Below, in pieces: positions 41,155 through 50,559 of a stretch of 64,000 bases of DNA. The stretch is from Brevibacterium marinum (lineage in GTDB: Bacteria; Actinomycetota; Actinomycetes; Actinomycetales; Brevibacteriaceae), in NCBI RefSeq assembly GCF_011927955.1, contig NZ_JAATJN010000001.1, positions 3,782,001-3,846,000 of the forward strand. Direction: 5' to 3'. Position 1 is the stretch's first letter. Each line of letters begins with the position of its first letter. Position numbers and translations under genes: made by a program. The notes below the pieces were generated by a model. It was not told the DNA's origin and did no database searches. It worked only from the letters and a program-made list of their open reading frames with translations.

Positions 41155-44079
41155 TCAGGGAGTCTTCGGCTTGGCCGTCGTGGTCTTCTTTGCGGCGGTC
41201 GTCGACTTAGGTGTCGTCGACTTAGCTGCCGCCGTTGTCTTCTTTGCGGCGGTCGTCGACTTGGTGGTCGACTTCGTTGTGGCCGTCGACTTGGCAGCGG
41301 TCTTGGCCGGAGCTTTCTTAGCCGCCGACGACTTGGCTGCCGTCGACTTGTCCGTCGTCGACTTCGTGGCCGTTTTCGCCGTGCTCGTCTTCGCTGCCGT
41401 CGACTTCTTGGCGGGGGCCTTCTTAGCTGTCGACTTCTTAGCAGGAGCCTTCTTCTTGGCCGGGCCCTTCGCACGCTTCTCGGCCAGCAGCGTTGCGGCC
41501 CGGTCGAGAGTCATCGACTCGACGGCATCGTCCTTGCGCAGGGTCGCATTGTACTCGCCGTCGGTGACGTACGGTCCGAAGCGACCGTCCTTGACGACGA
41601 CCGGTTTCTTCGACTCGGGGTCCTCGCCGAGCTCCTTCAGCGGTGCTGCGGCTTTGCGGCCGCCCCGCTGTTTCGGCTCAGCGTAGATCTTCAGCGCCTC
41701 GTCCAAGGTGATGTTGAAGATCTGTTCCTCGTCCGTCAGCGACCGAGAGTCCGTGCCCTTCTTCAGGTACGGCCCGTAGCGCCCGTTCTGCGCGGTGATG
41801 TCGGTGCCTTCTTCGTCCTGTCCGACCACCCGCGGGAGGCTGAGCAGGGTCAGCGCCGTCTCGAGGTCGATTGAGTCCAAGTCCATGGACTTGAACAGGG
41901 AGCCGGTGCGGGGCTTCGGCTTCTTCACGCCGCGCTTGGGCTTCTCCTCCGGCTCGGGCAGCACTTCGGAGACGTAGGGCCCGAAGCGCCCGTTCTTGGC
42001 TACGATCGTGTGCCCGGTCTCGGGGTCGACGCCGAGCTCACGGTCGTCCTGGCCCTGCGACTCGATGAGTTCGGCGGCTCTGGCCGCGGTCAGTTCGTCG
42101 GGAGCCAGATCATCGGGCACGGAGACGCGCTTCGGATTCCCGCCTTCTTCTGTGGGCGGGACTTCGAGATATGGACCGTAGCGACCCACGCGCAGATTCA
42201 CGCCTTCGCTGATACGCACGGTGTTGACCTCGCGCGCATCGATGTCGCCGAGGTCATCGACGACCTCCCGGAGCCCTTCACGATCCTGTGTCGTGTCGCC
42301 GAAGTAGAAGCGAGCCAGCCAGGAGTCGCCGTCCACCTCGCCCACAGCGATGCGATCGAGTTCGGTCTCGAGGTCGGCGGTGAACGCGTAGTCGATCAGA
42401 CTGGTGAAGTGCTCTTCGAGGAGGCGCACGACAGAGAACGCCAACCAGCTGGGCACAAGCGCGTTGCCGCGGGTGGTCACGTAACCGCGGTCCTGGATGA
42501 CGGAGATCGTCGCTGTGTAGGTCGAGGGGCGGCCGATGCCGAGCTCTTCGAGCTGCTTGACCAGACTCGCCTCCGTGTAACGCGGTGGCGGAGCGGTCGT
42601 GTGGCCGTCGGCTTCGGCTTTGACCACGGACAGTGCCTGGCCTTCATCGACCTGGGGAAGGCGTGATTCACCGGATTTCGTGTCATAGCGTCCGGCGTCG
42701 GTGCCCTCTTCATAGGCAGCGAGGAATCCGCGGAAGGTGATGACGGTGCCGCTGGCGCTGAATCCGGCGTCGTGGCCGTCGGCGAGGTCGGCGCGGACCT
42801 TGATCGTCGCGGTCTTGCCCTTGGCGTCGGCCATCTGGCTGGCGACGGTGCGCTTCCAGATGAGATCGTAGAGGCGGAACTCGTCACCGCTGAGCGATTT
42901 CGCGACCTGCGCCGGCGTGCGGAACGAGTCGCCGGAGGGACGGATGGCTTCGTGTGCCTCCTGTGCCGACTTCTGCTTGCCCGAGTAGGTGCGAGGCGAC
43001 TGCGGTACGAATTCGGGGCCGTAGAGTTCGGTGACCTGCTTCCTGGCTGCGGAGGTCGCCTGGTCCGACAGTGCCGAGGAGTCGGTACGCATATAGGTGA
43101 TATAGCCGTGCTCGTACAGCGACTGGGCGGTGCGCATGGCCTGACGCGAGCTCATACGCAGCTTGCGACCGGCTTCCTGCTGCAGGGTCGAGGTGGTGAA
43201 TGGTGCGGCCGGTCGGCGTGAGTAGGGCTTCGATTCGACGGCCGTGACCGTCAGTGAGTCCTTCGCGGCACCGTTGAGCTCTGTGGCCAACGCTTCGGCC
43301 TTGGCTTGGTCGACGACGGCGGCCGAGGAGTTCTTCAGCTCGCCCCTGTCGTTGAAGTCACGGCCCGAGGCCACGCGGGACCCGTCGAGGGTCGTGAGGT
43401 TCGCGGCGAAGGGATTGGTTCCGTCCGGCAGCCCCAGGTCGACGTCGAGGTCCCAGTAGTCGGCGGGAACGAAGGCCATACGTTCGCGTTCACGTTCGAC
43501 GACGAGGCGGGTCGTCACCGACTGGACACGGCCGGCGGAGAGGCCGGCGCGGATCTTGCGCCACAGGACGGGCGAGATCTCATAGCCGTAGAGGCGGTCG
43601 AGGATGCGACGGGTCTCCTGCGCATCGACGAGAGCCTCGTCGATCTCGCGGGTGTTCTCCAATGCCCGATTGATGGCTTCGGGCGTGATCTCGTGGAAGA
43701 CCATGCGTTTGACGGGGATCTTCGGTTTGAGGACCTCGAGAAGGTGCCAGGCGATGGCCTCGCCTTCCCGGTCCTCATCCGTTGCGAGATAGAGTTCGTC
43801 GGCGTCTTTGAGGAGGCGTTTGAGTTCGGTGACCTTCTTCTTCTTGCCCGGGTCGACTCGGTAGTAGGGATCGAATCCGTTGTCGACGTCGACGGCGAAC
43901 TTCCCGTACGGTCCCTTCTTCATATCGGCCGGGAGCTCGGACGGTGTGGGAAGGTCGCGGATATGGCCGACCGACGCCTCGATATCGTAACCCTCTCCGA
44001 GGTACCCGACGATCGTTCGCGCCTTCGTCGGAGACTCGACGATGACGAGACGGCGGGGTTGCTTCTCGGTTGTGGTCAC
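41155..44079 (-). CDS. topA: DNA topoisomerase I
   Basis: Type IA topoisomerase of 974 residues that relaxes negative supercoils. TOPRIM domain at the N-terminus (LVIVESPTKARTI; acidic TDEDREGEA), catalytic Tyr in YITYMRTDSSAL near residue 330. C-terminal repeats carry the NGRFGPYV and NGRYGPYLK motifs typical of actinobacterial TopA, which lacks zinc fingers. The last 110 residues are a Lys/Ala/Thr-rich tail that in relatives aids DNA binding and processivity. GTG start. Gene order with holB and the helicase matches mycobacteria in outline. Confidence 0.97.
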   Translation of the reverse strand: MTTTEKQPRRLVIVESPTKARTIVGYLGEGYDIEASVGHIRDLPTPSELPADMKKGPYGKFAVDVDNGFDPYYRVDPGKKKKVTELKRLLKDADELYLATDEDREGEAIAWHLLEVLKPKIPVKRMVFHEITPEAINRALENTREIDEALVDAQETRRILDRLYGYEISPVLWRKIRAGLSAGRVQSVTTRLVVERERERMAFVPADYWDLDVDLGLPDGTNPFAANLTTLDGSRVASGRDFNDRGELKNSSAAVVDQAKAEALATELNGAAKDSLTVTAVESKPYSRRPAAPFTTSTLQQEAGRKLRMSSRQAMRTAQSLYEHGYITYMRTDSSALSDQATSAARKQVTELYGPEFVPQSPRTYSGKQKSAQEAHEAIRPSGDSFRTPAQVAKSLSGDEFRLYDLIWKRTVASQMADAKGKTATIKVRADLADGHDAGFSASGTVITFRGFLAAYEEGTDAGRYDTKSGESRLPQVDEGQALSVVKAEADGHTTAPPPRYTEASLVKQLEELGIGRPSTYTATISVIQDRGYVTTRGNALVPSWLAFSVVRLLEEHFTSLIDYAFTADLETELDRIAVGEVDGDSWLARFYFGDTTQDREGLREVVDDLGDIDAREVNTVRISEGVNLRVGRYGPYLEVPPTEEGGNPKRVSVPDDLAPDELTAARAAELIESQGQDDRELGVDPETGHTIVAKNGRFGPYVSEVLPEPEEKPKRGVKKPKPRTGSLFKSMDLDSIDLETALTLLSLPRVVGQDEEGTDITAQNGRYGPYLKKGTDSRSLTDEEQIFNITLDEALKIYAEPKQRGGRKAAAPLKELGEDPESKKPVVVKDGRFGPYVTDGEYNATLRKDDAVESMTLDRAATLLAEKRAKGPAKKKAPAKKSTAKKAPAKKSTAAKTSTAKTATKSTTDKSTAAKSSAAKKAPAKTAAKSTATTKSTTKSTTAAKKTTAAAKSTTPKSTTAAKKTTTAKPKTP

Positions 44080-44214
44080 GTTTTCACATTCCTCTCACGG
44101 CGCCGGTCGATCGAATAAACGGACGATCCGGCCCAATGTAACACTGTTGATCGTGCTCGACCTGCATCGGGTTGATCCAGCGAACTCTGCCGACAACGGT
44201 TTTCGATACTACCG

Positions 44215-46038
44215 TTATTCCTGCTTCTCGCCGTTCACGGGCAGCAGCGCACCGGCGGCGACGAGCTGTCTCACCTGAGCGATGAGCTGGTCTTCGAGCG
44301 CCGTCGGATTGACGTCGAGCAGCTGTGCCAGAGCCACCGCCGTCTGCCTCATGCTCAGGCTCCCATCCGCCACCGACACGAACCCGGCCAGGGCGGTGTC
44401 GAGGTCGAAGGCCTGTCCGAATCCGATGCCCTGTTCGAGGGTGATCGAGCTGGGATCGGATTCTCCGGGCACGTGGTGGCGGTGTTCGACGAGGTCCGGG
44501 GAACGGGTGAAGACGGTGTTCGCGATCTCCTCGGCCGAGGCGGAGGCAAGCCACGACCTCAGCGCGAAGGTCGTCGTGACGAACTGCGCGAGTCCGTGAG
44601 GATTGTTCGCGATCGCCGAGGTCGTCCTGACCCTGGTCTTGAAGGCTCGGGACCGCTGCCCGGGAAGCTCGGCAGTCCCGGGGTGCTCGTCGGTCCCGGG
44701 GTGCCCGGCAGCAGCGGTGTCAGCAATCGTTGGGGCATCGTTGCCTGCAGCCGGCTCGACCCCGCTGCCCGATTTCTCCATGATGACGTATCCGAACACG
44801 ACCTCGGTGACGTCACGGGAGGCGAAGTCGTCCATCCAGGCTGCGGTCGCGGCGTTCCAGTCGTCACCGGCTCGCGGGATGCCTCCGTCACGGATCCAGG
44901 TCTCGGCGTAGGCGACCGGATCGAGGGCTTCGCGTTCGATGACGAGCACCGAGGTCTCCTCATCGGTGACCCAGGTCTCCGGTCCCGCATCCACCGCCGA
45001 GGTGGTCTCCCAGTTCCCGAGGCACACCGAGCGACCGCCCGGTCGGAGGTGGCCCGGGAGGGCGGTGAACAGGGATCGGACCACACGGTCGCCGGTCATC
45101 CCGGCGTCCCGGTAGTCGAAGGTCGTCACGGTGGTGCGTGGGGTGATGACGAAGGGCGGATTGGAGACGAGCAGGTCGACCGGCTCTGTGAGAGGTTCGA
45201 GCATCGATCCTGCCCGCAGCTCGATGTTGGTCGCCCCGTTGAGGCGAGCACTGAGCCCGGTCAGGTGCAGGGCGCGCTCAGAGATGTCGGTGGCGATGAC
45301 GCGGTCGCTGTGTCGGGCCAGGAGCATCGCTTGGATGCCGCATCCCGTTCCGATGTCGGCCGAGATGCCGACACGGTCGCGAGGAGTCAGGGACACGAGG
45401 GTGCGTCCTGCCCCGCCCAGGCCGAGCACGAAGTCGCCGTCGAGGACGTTCGGGTTGGTCAGCGTGCCGTGGTCGCTGACGAGGTAGAGGTTCTCGTCTC
45501 CAGGTCGGAACCCGCGCGGGATTCCGACCGGCAGATCGTAGGGGGTGACCGCGAACGGGGCCGACACGCGTGAGGGAGCCCGCGCCTCGGCGTCCCGCAT
45601 TCCGTCACCGTTGACGGTATCGTCTTCGTTGCTGGTTGCGTCATGGTTGTCGGTCACGATCAACCCGCTGCCCACAGCAGTGTCGAAGGCCTTCTCGCCC
45701 AGCGCCGCTCGAACCGTTTCAGTCCCGACCTCACGGTGGAAGTGGAAGAGCATGGCCAGGGCCGCCAGGTGCTGGTCGAACGAAACCGGCTGCTCGCTCT
45801 CCTCGTGCTGTTGCACTTCCCACTTGTGCTGCTTCGCTTCCCGCCTGTGCTGCCTCACTTCACTGGTCGGCGTCTCGGCGTATTCGAGCACCTTCTGGCA
45901 GAAGTGGATCGCCGGGGCGGCATTGTTGCGGACGAGGGCGCCCGCGATGTCCGCGCCCCAGAACTGTCGGAGTCGGGGCTCGGTGTACCCGGCCCGATAG
46001 AGTGTGGCTGCCACGAGGCTCAAGTCTTGTTCGATCAC
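44215..46038 (-). CDS. Class I SAM-dependent methyltransferase, large (N5-glutamine/adenine type motif)
   Basis: A 607-residue protein. A helical N-terminal domain (1-180) precedes the methyltransferase core: ADIGTGCGIQAMLLAR (motif I, SAM), ATDISERALHLTGLSARLN and the catalytic VSNPPFVITP. NPPF/Y motifs methylate amide or amino nitrogen in proteins, DNA or RNA, so the target is open. A disordered Gly/Thr/Pro insert (about 435-460) and a C-terminal domain of 150 residues follow. Residues 60-80 contain a QH-rich repeat. GTG start. The gene diverges from the helicase. Confidence 0.82.
   Translation of the reverse strand: MIEQDLSLVAATLYRAGYTEPRLRQFWGADIAGALVRNNAAPAIHFCQKVLEYAETPTSEVRQHRREAKQHKWEVQQHEESEQPVSFDQHLAALAMLFHFHREVGTETVRAALGEKAFDTAVGSGLIVTDNHDATSNEDDTVNGDGMRDAEARAPSRVSAPFAVTPYDLPVGIPRGFRPGDENLYLVSDHGTLTNPNVLDGDFVLGLGGAGRTLVSLTPRDRVGISADIGTGCGIQAMLLARHSDRVIATDISERALHLTGLSARLNGATNIELRAGSMLEPLTEPVDLLVSNPPFVITPRTTVTTFDYRDAGMTGDRVVRSLFTALPGHLRPGGRSVCLGNWETTSAVDAGPETWVTDEETSVLVIEREALDPVAYAETWIRDGGIPRAGDDWNAATAAWMDDFASRDVTEVVFGYVIMEKSGSGVEPAAGNDAPTIADTAAAGHPGTDEHPGTAELPGQRSRAFKTRVRTTSAIANNPHGLAQFVTTTFALRSWLASASAEEIANTVFTRSPDLVEHRHHVPGESDPSSITLEQGIGFGQAFDLDTALAGFVSVADGSLSMRQTAVALAQLLDVNPTALEDQLIAQVRQLVAAGALLPVNGEKQE
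45799..45861. repeat. Three 21-bp tandem repeats inside the methyltransferase gene
   Basis: Units 45799-45819, 45820-45840 and 45841-45861 encode three copies of a seven-residue E-x-x-Q-H-x-x block in the N-terminal domain. In-frame, so length changes would not break the gene. Confidence 0.75.
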
Positions 46039-46101
46039 AGATGAATCCTAACGACTGTGGTCGGTGAACTCCGACACTGTGCCCGTGGGCCCTGACTGCG
46101 C

Positions 46102-46107
46102 CATAAT
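46102..46107 (+). promoter_or_regulatory. -10 element of the helicase gene
   Basis: CATAAT ends 7 nt before the helicase ATG, where no ribosome-binding site is found; a leaderless message is likely. Confidence 0.45.
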
Positions 46108-46114
46108 TGGGGCC

Positions 46115-48391
46115 ATGGCCTCTTCTGCTCTTCTCGACATCGTCACCGGATTCGGTGCCAGGGATGAACGGATCGTCCACGTGCGCGACGTTCCACAGCG
46201 GTTCGAACATGAGTCGGCCTGGCCGGAGTGGATCGACGAGGAACTCAAACACGCCTGTCACGCCATCGGCGTCGATCAGCTGTGGGATCACCAGCTCGAA
46301 GCTGCACAGTCTGCCCGCGACGGATCCGACGTCGTCATCGCCACACCTACCGCGTCCGGGAAGTCCTTGGGATTCTGGTTGCCGGTCCTCGAATCCATTC
46401 AGAGCACCCGCGCTCGACTGCGCACCGCCTCGGCGTTCTACATTGCCCCGACCAAGGCCCTGGCCGCGGATCAGATGACGAACCTGGAGAAGCTGATCGT
46501 CCAGGGCCTTCGGCCGGCGACCTACGACGGTGACACCTCTCAGGCGTCGAAGGACTGGGCCCGGCGGCACGCGAACGTCGTGTTCACCAATCCGGACATG
46601 CTCCATCGCGGGATTCTGCCGCAGCACGAGCGTTTCTCTCGGCTGTTCAAGTCGCTGCGCTTCATCGTCATCGACGAGGCCCACCGCTACCGCGGAGTCT
46701 TCGGCTCCCACGTCGCCCTGATCCTGCGGCGTCTGCTGCGCATCGCCGCACATTACGGGGCCCACCCTGTGGTCATCGGAGCATCGGCGACGATGGCGAA
46801 TCCGGATGAGGCGTTCTCCAAACTCACCGGGCGCCAGGTGCACGCGGTGAGCGAGGACTCCTCCCCTCGCGCCTCGGGCAGCTTCGCTCTCTGGGAGCCG
46901 CCGGTCTCCCCCGGCGGCGAGCGCCGCAGCGGTCTGATCGAAGCAGCCGATGTCCTCACCGACGCAATGTGCGCTGGATACCGTTCGATCGCGTTCATCG
47001 CCTCACGCCGGGGCACCGAGGCTCTGGCGTCGACCGTCCGCGACCAGGTCGGCCAGGTCGACGACTCCCTCAAGGACAAGGTCGCGGCCTATCGCGGCGG
47101 CTATCTCGCCGAGGAGCGCAGACTCCTCGAGTCCGCGCTGCGATCGGGGCGTCTGCTGACGGTGGCTTCGACGAATGCCCTCGAACTGGGAATCGACATC
47201 TCGGGCCTCGACCTCGTCATCATCTCGGGCTGGCCCGGGACCCTGGCGTCGCTGTGGCAGCAGGCCGGGCGTGCCGGACGTGCCGGACAGCGGTGGATGG
47301 CCGTGTTCATCGCCCGTGACGACCCGCTCGACACCTATGTCGTCCATCACCCCGAGGTCATCTTCGATGCCCCGGTCGACGCAGGGGTCATCCATCCGGG
47401 CAATCCGCATGTTCTGGGCGGACACCTGTGTGCCGCGGCCGCCGAGGTGCCCCTGAAGGAATCGGATCTCGTGCACTTCCCCGACACTTCCGCCGAGGTG
47501 CTCGACGACCTGGTCGAGCGCAAACTTCTGCGGGCACGTCCGACCGGGTGGTTCTGGGCGAAAGACGAACCGGCTGCGGACATGTCCGATATCCGTGGCA
47601 GTGGGGGCGGACAGTTCCGTCTCGTCGAAGCCGGCACGGGGGCACTGCTGGGCACCGTCGACGAATCCGGGGCGTTCACCGGTGCCCATCCGGGTGCGGT
47701 GTATACGCATCAGGGTGCCGAATTCACCGTCCTCGAACTTGACCTCGAGGACCATGTGGCGCTCGTCGAGCGTGCCGAGGTCGACTACACGACGCAGGCC
47801 AGATCCCAGACCGAGATCGACATCGTCGGCACCGACCGGCAGCGGGCTCTGCCTTCAGGCGTGTCGGTGCACAGCGGCACCGTCGACGTCAAGGACCATG
47901 TCGTCGCGTACCGGATGCGGGCCAAGCGCGGTGGGGCGATCATCGCCGAACACGAGCTCGACCTGCCCGAGCGCACCCTGGAGACGAAGGCCGTGTGGTG
48001 GACGATTCCACAGACGCTGCTGGACGAGGCCGAGATCGTCCCTGCCGATCTGCCCGGCGCGGTCCACGCTGCAGAGCATGCTTCGATCGGCCTCCTGCCT
48101 CTGTTCGCCGGCTGCGATCGTTGGGACATCGGCGGGGTCTCCACCGCCGGACACGCGGACACCGGGATGGCCACGGTCTTCGTCTATGACGGTCTCGCCG
48201 GTGGTGCCGGCTTCGCCGAACGCGGTTATGACGTCATCGAAGAGTGGTTGGCGGCGACACGTGATGCGATTGCCGCGTGCGAATGCGTCGACGGCTGTCC
48301 TTCATGCGTGCAGTCCCCGAAGTGCGGGAACGGCAATGAGCCGCTGGAGAAGGATGCGGCCCTGCGCCTGCTGCGGACTGTGCTGGGCTGA
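46115..48391 (+). CDS. DEAD/DEAH-box helicase with MZB (DUF1998) domain, Hrq1/SftH-like
   Basis: A 758-residue superfamily 2 helicase of the type characterised as SftH in mycobacteria (Rv3649 locus). ATP-binding TPTASGKSLGF, Walker B VIDEAHRYRG with the SAT motif GASATMAN, and motif VI QQAGRAGRAGQ. The C-terminal domain ends in four cysteines in CECVDGCPSCVQSPKCGNGN, a probable zinc site. DNA repair or replication-fork work is the family's role. ATG at 46115 is chosen from the promoter spacing. It is convergent with the Tad-like genes, as in mycobacteria. Confidence 0.93.
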   Translation: MASSALLDIVTGFGARDERIVHVRDVPQRFEHESAWPEWIDEELKHACHAIGVDQLWDHQLEAAQSARDGSDVVIATPTASGKSLGFWLPVLESIQSTRARLRTASAFYIAPTKALAADQMTNLEKLIVQGLRPATYDGDTSQASKDWARRHANVVFTNPDMLHRGILPQHERFSRLFKSLRFIVIDEAHRYRGVFGSHVALILRRLLRIAAHYGAHPVVIGASATMANPDEAFSKLTGRQVHAVSEDSSPRASGSFALWEPPVSPGGERRSGLIEAADVLTDAMCAGYRSIAFIASRRGTEALASTVRDQVGQVDDSLKDKVAAYRGGYLAEERRLLESALRSGRLLTVASTNALELGIDISGLDLVIISGWPGTLASLWQQAGRAGRAGQRWMAVFIARDDPLDTYVVHHPEVIFDAPVDAGVIHPGNPHVLGGHLCAAAAEVPLKESDLVHFPDTSAEVLDDLVERKLLRARPTGWFWAKDEPAADMSDIRGSGGGQFRLVEAGTGALLGTVDESGAFTGAHPGAVYTHQGAEFTVLELDLEDHVALVERAEVDYTTQARSQTEIDIVGTDRQRALPSGVSVHSGTVDVKDHVVAYRMRAKRGGAIIAEHELDLPERTLETKAVWWTIPQTLLDEAEIVPADLPGAVHAAEHASIGLLPLFAGCDRWDIGGVSTAGHADTGMATVFVYDGLAGGAGFAERGYDVIEEWLAATRDAIAACECVDGCPSCVQSPKCGNGNEPLEKDAALRLLRTVLG

Positions 48392-48423
48392 CGGCCTCCC
48401 TCGGGAGCTGACCGCCTTCCGTT

Positions 48424-48741
48424 CTATCTCCCCGCCACGGCCTCCTCCTCCACCTTCGGCAGCGGTCCTGGGATCTCGACTTCGACTCGAACGTACGCGC
48501 TCTGCTCCGAGTTCGAGGCGCGGCAGTCGCTGACGACCGCGCCGTTGCGTTTCGCTACCTGCTTCGCAATGTCGCAGGGTTCGCCGGTGGCGAGTCCGCG
48601 AACCGCATCTGCTGCCGCAAGCACCGCGAGGTCGGCGGCGCTCTGCGCTGTGCTGTGAGCTGCGAAGGCTTGGCTGAGTGCACCGATGGCGGTGACGAAG
48701 ACCAAGATCATCGAGCACAGTCCGACGACGATGTTCGTCAT
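48424..48741 (-). CDS. Helicase-neighbourhood TadE-like protein
   Basis: A 105-residue exported or membrane protein with one N-terminal helix (IVVGLCSMILVFVTAIGALSQ) and the pseudopilin-like AAHSTAQSAADLAVLAAADA. This is the small family recognised beside this helicase in actinomycetes (Rv3655c-like). Two Cys (in EPCDIA and SDCRAS) could form a disulfide outside the cell. It overlaps the upstream tadE by 4 nt (ATGA). Confidence 0.82.
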   Translation of the reverse strand: MTNIVVGLCSMILVFVTAIGALSQAFAAHSTAQSAADLAVLAAADAVRGLATGEPCDIAKQVAKRNGAVVSDCRASNSEQSAYVRVEVEIPGPLPKVEEEAVAGR

Positions 48742-49193
48742 GGCGGCGTGTCCGAGTCATAGCCGCCCTGGGCCCGGACCGCCGTGGACCGATCACCCTG
48801 CGCCCGACCGGCCGTTGACCGATCACCCTCCTTCCGGGCCGTCGCGGCCGCCTCGACCTCGTCGAGGACGATGATCGCCGCAGGGAGTTCGATCGAGACG
48901 GTCACCGTCGAATATCCGCCCTCGGAGCGGACCAGGACCTCGGATGCGTCCCCGGCGTGCTTCTTCGCTTCGGTGACCACCGCGGCCTGCGGTTCCCCGC
49001 GGGCGATCTCGCGAGCGGCCGATCTGGCCGCATCGAAGGCCCTCAGCTGGGAGAAGCCGACAGCGGCCGCCCCTGTGAGCACGATGAGGAGAAGCACGAT
49101 GGCGGGCATGACGACGGCGAACTCGGCGGTGGCCGTTCCCGCATCCGGGTGCCGCTCTCGTCCTCGAAGCTCACAGGAGCACCCTGTCCTCAT
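48738..49193 (-). CDS. tadE: TadE-family pseudopilin-like protein
   Basis: A 151-residue protein. A basic, Cys-containing leader is followed by the TadE signature GTATAEFAVVMPAIVLLLIVL (residues 19-39, split here only for description), then a surface domain. The C-terminal 35 residues contain a near-repeat GDRSTAGRAQ / GDRSTAVRAQ. Likely a minor component or assembly factor of the Tad pilus or secretion machine. It begins 1 nt after the DUF4244 gene. Confidence 0.85.
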   Translation of the reverse strand: MRTGCSCELRGRERHPDAGTATAEFAVVMPAIVLLLIVLTGAAAVGFSQLRAFDAARSAAREIARGEPQAAVVTEAKKHAGDASEVLVRSEGGYSTVTVSIELPAAIIVLDEVEAAATARKEGDRSTAGRAQGDRSTAVRAQGGYDSDTPP

Positions 49194-49194
49194 G

Positions 49195-49599
49195 TCAGGC
49201 TCCGAGCCCCAGAGCGGTCTCGATGACTCCCGTGACGAGTTCCTTGATCGGTTCCGACTTCAGAATGACGACCAACAGGGCTGCGAACCCGCAGGCTGCG
49301 AGCGTGGTGATCGCATATTCGGCGGTCGTCGCCCCGGTGTCGGGTCCCCATTGCTCAGGGGTTCCGTCCTCGTGCCACGGCTCTGTGCCGACTCCGCCCC
49401 TGGCCCGACCGTCGCCGGTGCCGCCGTGTGCGGCGATGTCTCCATCACCGATGGCGTCTTGGCCAGGGGCGTCGCTGGGACCTTCGGCGTACTCGGCGAT
49501 GCCCGAGTAATCGACTTTCTCGATGTCGATACGCTGCGCGGCGCCCCATTGCGGGTAGGCCGGACCCTCGCAGCCTTTCGGCATTGTGTCTGTGCTCAT
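49195..49599 (-). CDS. DUF4244/Flp-pilin-like protein
   Basis: A 134-residue protein whose last 45 residues form a Flp-type pilin helix (GATTAEYAITTLAACGFAAL) preceded by a long acidic, Gly-rich leader of about 88 residues. Mycobacterial Rv3656c, from the same locus, is much shorter, so the leader is unusual; prepilin cleavage before TTAEYA would remove it. GAGGAGGAG 4 nt before the ATG is a very strong site, fitting a major pilin subunit. The 49600-49784 gap has no gene. Confidence 0.8.
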   Translation of the reverse strand: MSTDTMPKGCEGPAYPQWGAAQRIDIEKVDYSGIAEYAEGPSDAPGQDAIGDGDIAAHGGTGDGRARGGVGTEPWHEDGTPEQWGPDTGATTAEYAITTLAACGFAALLVVILKSEPIKELVTGVIETALGLGA

Positions 49600-49784
49600 A
49601 GTCTCCTCCTCGTTGAAGCTCTCATTCGCTGTCTGCGAACGGAATTTCAGTGTCGGATGAGATGGAAGCTCTGGTCCAGGCTGAAGAATCGGGCTGTGGA
49701 AACGGCTTCACCGTCCACAGCCCGGACGCACTCGAGTGGGGCGGGAATCCACAGGATTCGGCACACGAGTGAGGAGAGTGGGGC

Positions 49785-50387
49785 TCAGCCGCGGCCGGCC
49801 CAGTCCTCCTTGAGGATGGCCATGATGACCTCATCGTGACGTCGACCGTTGAAGAAGACCGCCTCACGTCGGCGCCCCTCTTCGATGAATCCGGCTTTCG
49901 TGTATGAGGCGATGCCCCGTGTGTTGAATGCCCATGTCCGCAGTTCGATGCGGTTGAGTCCCAGCTGCAGGAAGCCGTACTTGATTGCCAGGCGCACAGC
50001 GTCGGAGCCGTAGCCGCGACCGTGGAATTCCGGGCCGAGGACGATGGCCAACGTGGCGGATTGGTTGACCGAGTTCCGGCCGTAGAGAGTCACATGGCCG
50101 ACGAACTCGTCCGTTTCGAGCAGCTCGATGCTGAAGCCCACGGATTCGGTGTCCTTGTTCGCGCTCCAGAGTGAGAACTGTTCGGACACTCCGCCCTCGG
50201 GTCGCGGGAGGACCGTGTGATTCTGCAGAACCACGATCGACGGGTCGAACCACCATTGCTCCAGGTAGGGCAGGTCAGCCTCCTGCAGCGGACGAAGTCT
50301 GACGTATCGCCCGGTGAAGAGGTTGTCGGCGTATTCTTCGGCTTGTTCGACGTTGGACAGTTGATTGAAGGGCGTAACCGGTGCCAT
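49785..50387 (-). CDS. GNAT-family acetyltransferase, RimJ/RimL type
   Basis: A 200-residue acetyltransferase. VRLRPLQEADLPYLEQWW opens the fold; LAIVLGPEFHGRGYGSDAVR is the acetyl-CoA motif A, and FNTRGIASYTKAGF the motif B. Relatives acetylate ribosomal protein N-termini or small amines. It lies on the same strand inside the Tad locus, between tadC and the pilin gene, where mycobacteria have no such gene, so it looks inserted. Confidence 0.88.
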   Translation of the reverse strand: MAPVTPFNQLSNVEQAEEYADNLFTGRYVRLRPLQEADLPYLEQWWFDPSIVVLQNHTVLPRPEGGVSEQFSLWSANKDTESVGFSIELLETDEFVGHVTLYGRNSVNQSATLAIVLGPEFHGRGYGSDAVRLAIKYGFLQLGLNRIELRTWAFNTRGIASYTKAGFIEEGRRREAVFFNGRRHDEVIMAILKEDWAGRG

Positions 50388-50451
50388 TCCTCGACTTTAC
50401 CAATATCACCTGAGCACTTGGTCGTGCTCCTCGGGAACTGCGGCCGAAGCC

Positions 50452-50556
50452 GTGTGCACGCGCCGCAACCGCAGTATGCACAAGGTGCGATCCGAAGTGT
50501 GCACGCGCCGCAACCGAAGTATGCACAATGCGCGATCCGAGGTGTGCACGCAGCGC
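50452..50556. repeat. 45-bp tandem repeats between tadC and the GNAT gene
   Basis: Copies begin with GTGTGCACGC at 50452, 50497 and 50542 (period 45 bp); the first two are nearly identical and the third is partial and ends a few bases before the tadC stop. No spacers, so not a CRISPR. Confidence 0.8.
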
Positions 50557-50559
50557 CAG

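Noticed and set aside
50452..50556. CRISPR-like array
   Set aside because: The 45-bp units are contiguous without spacers and no cas gene is present.
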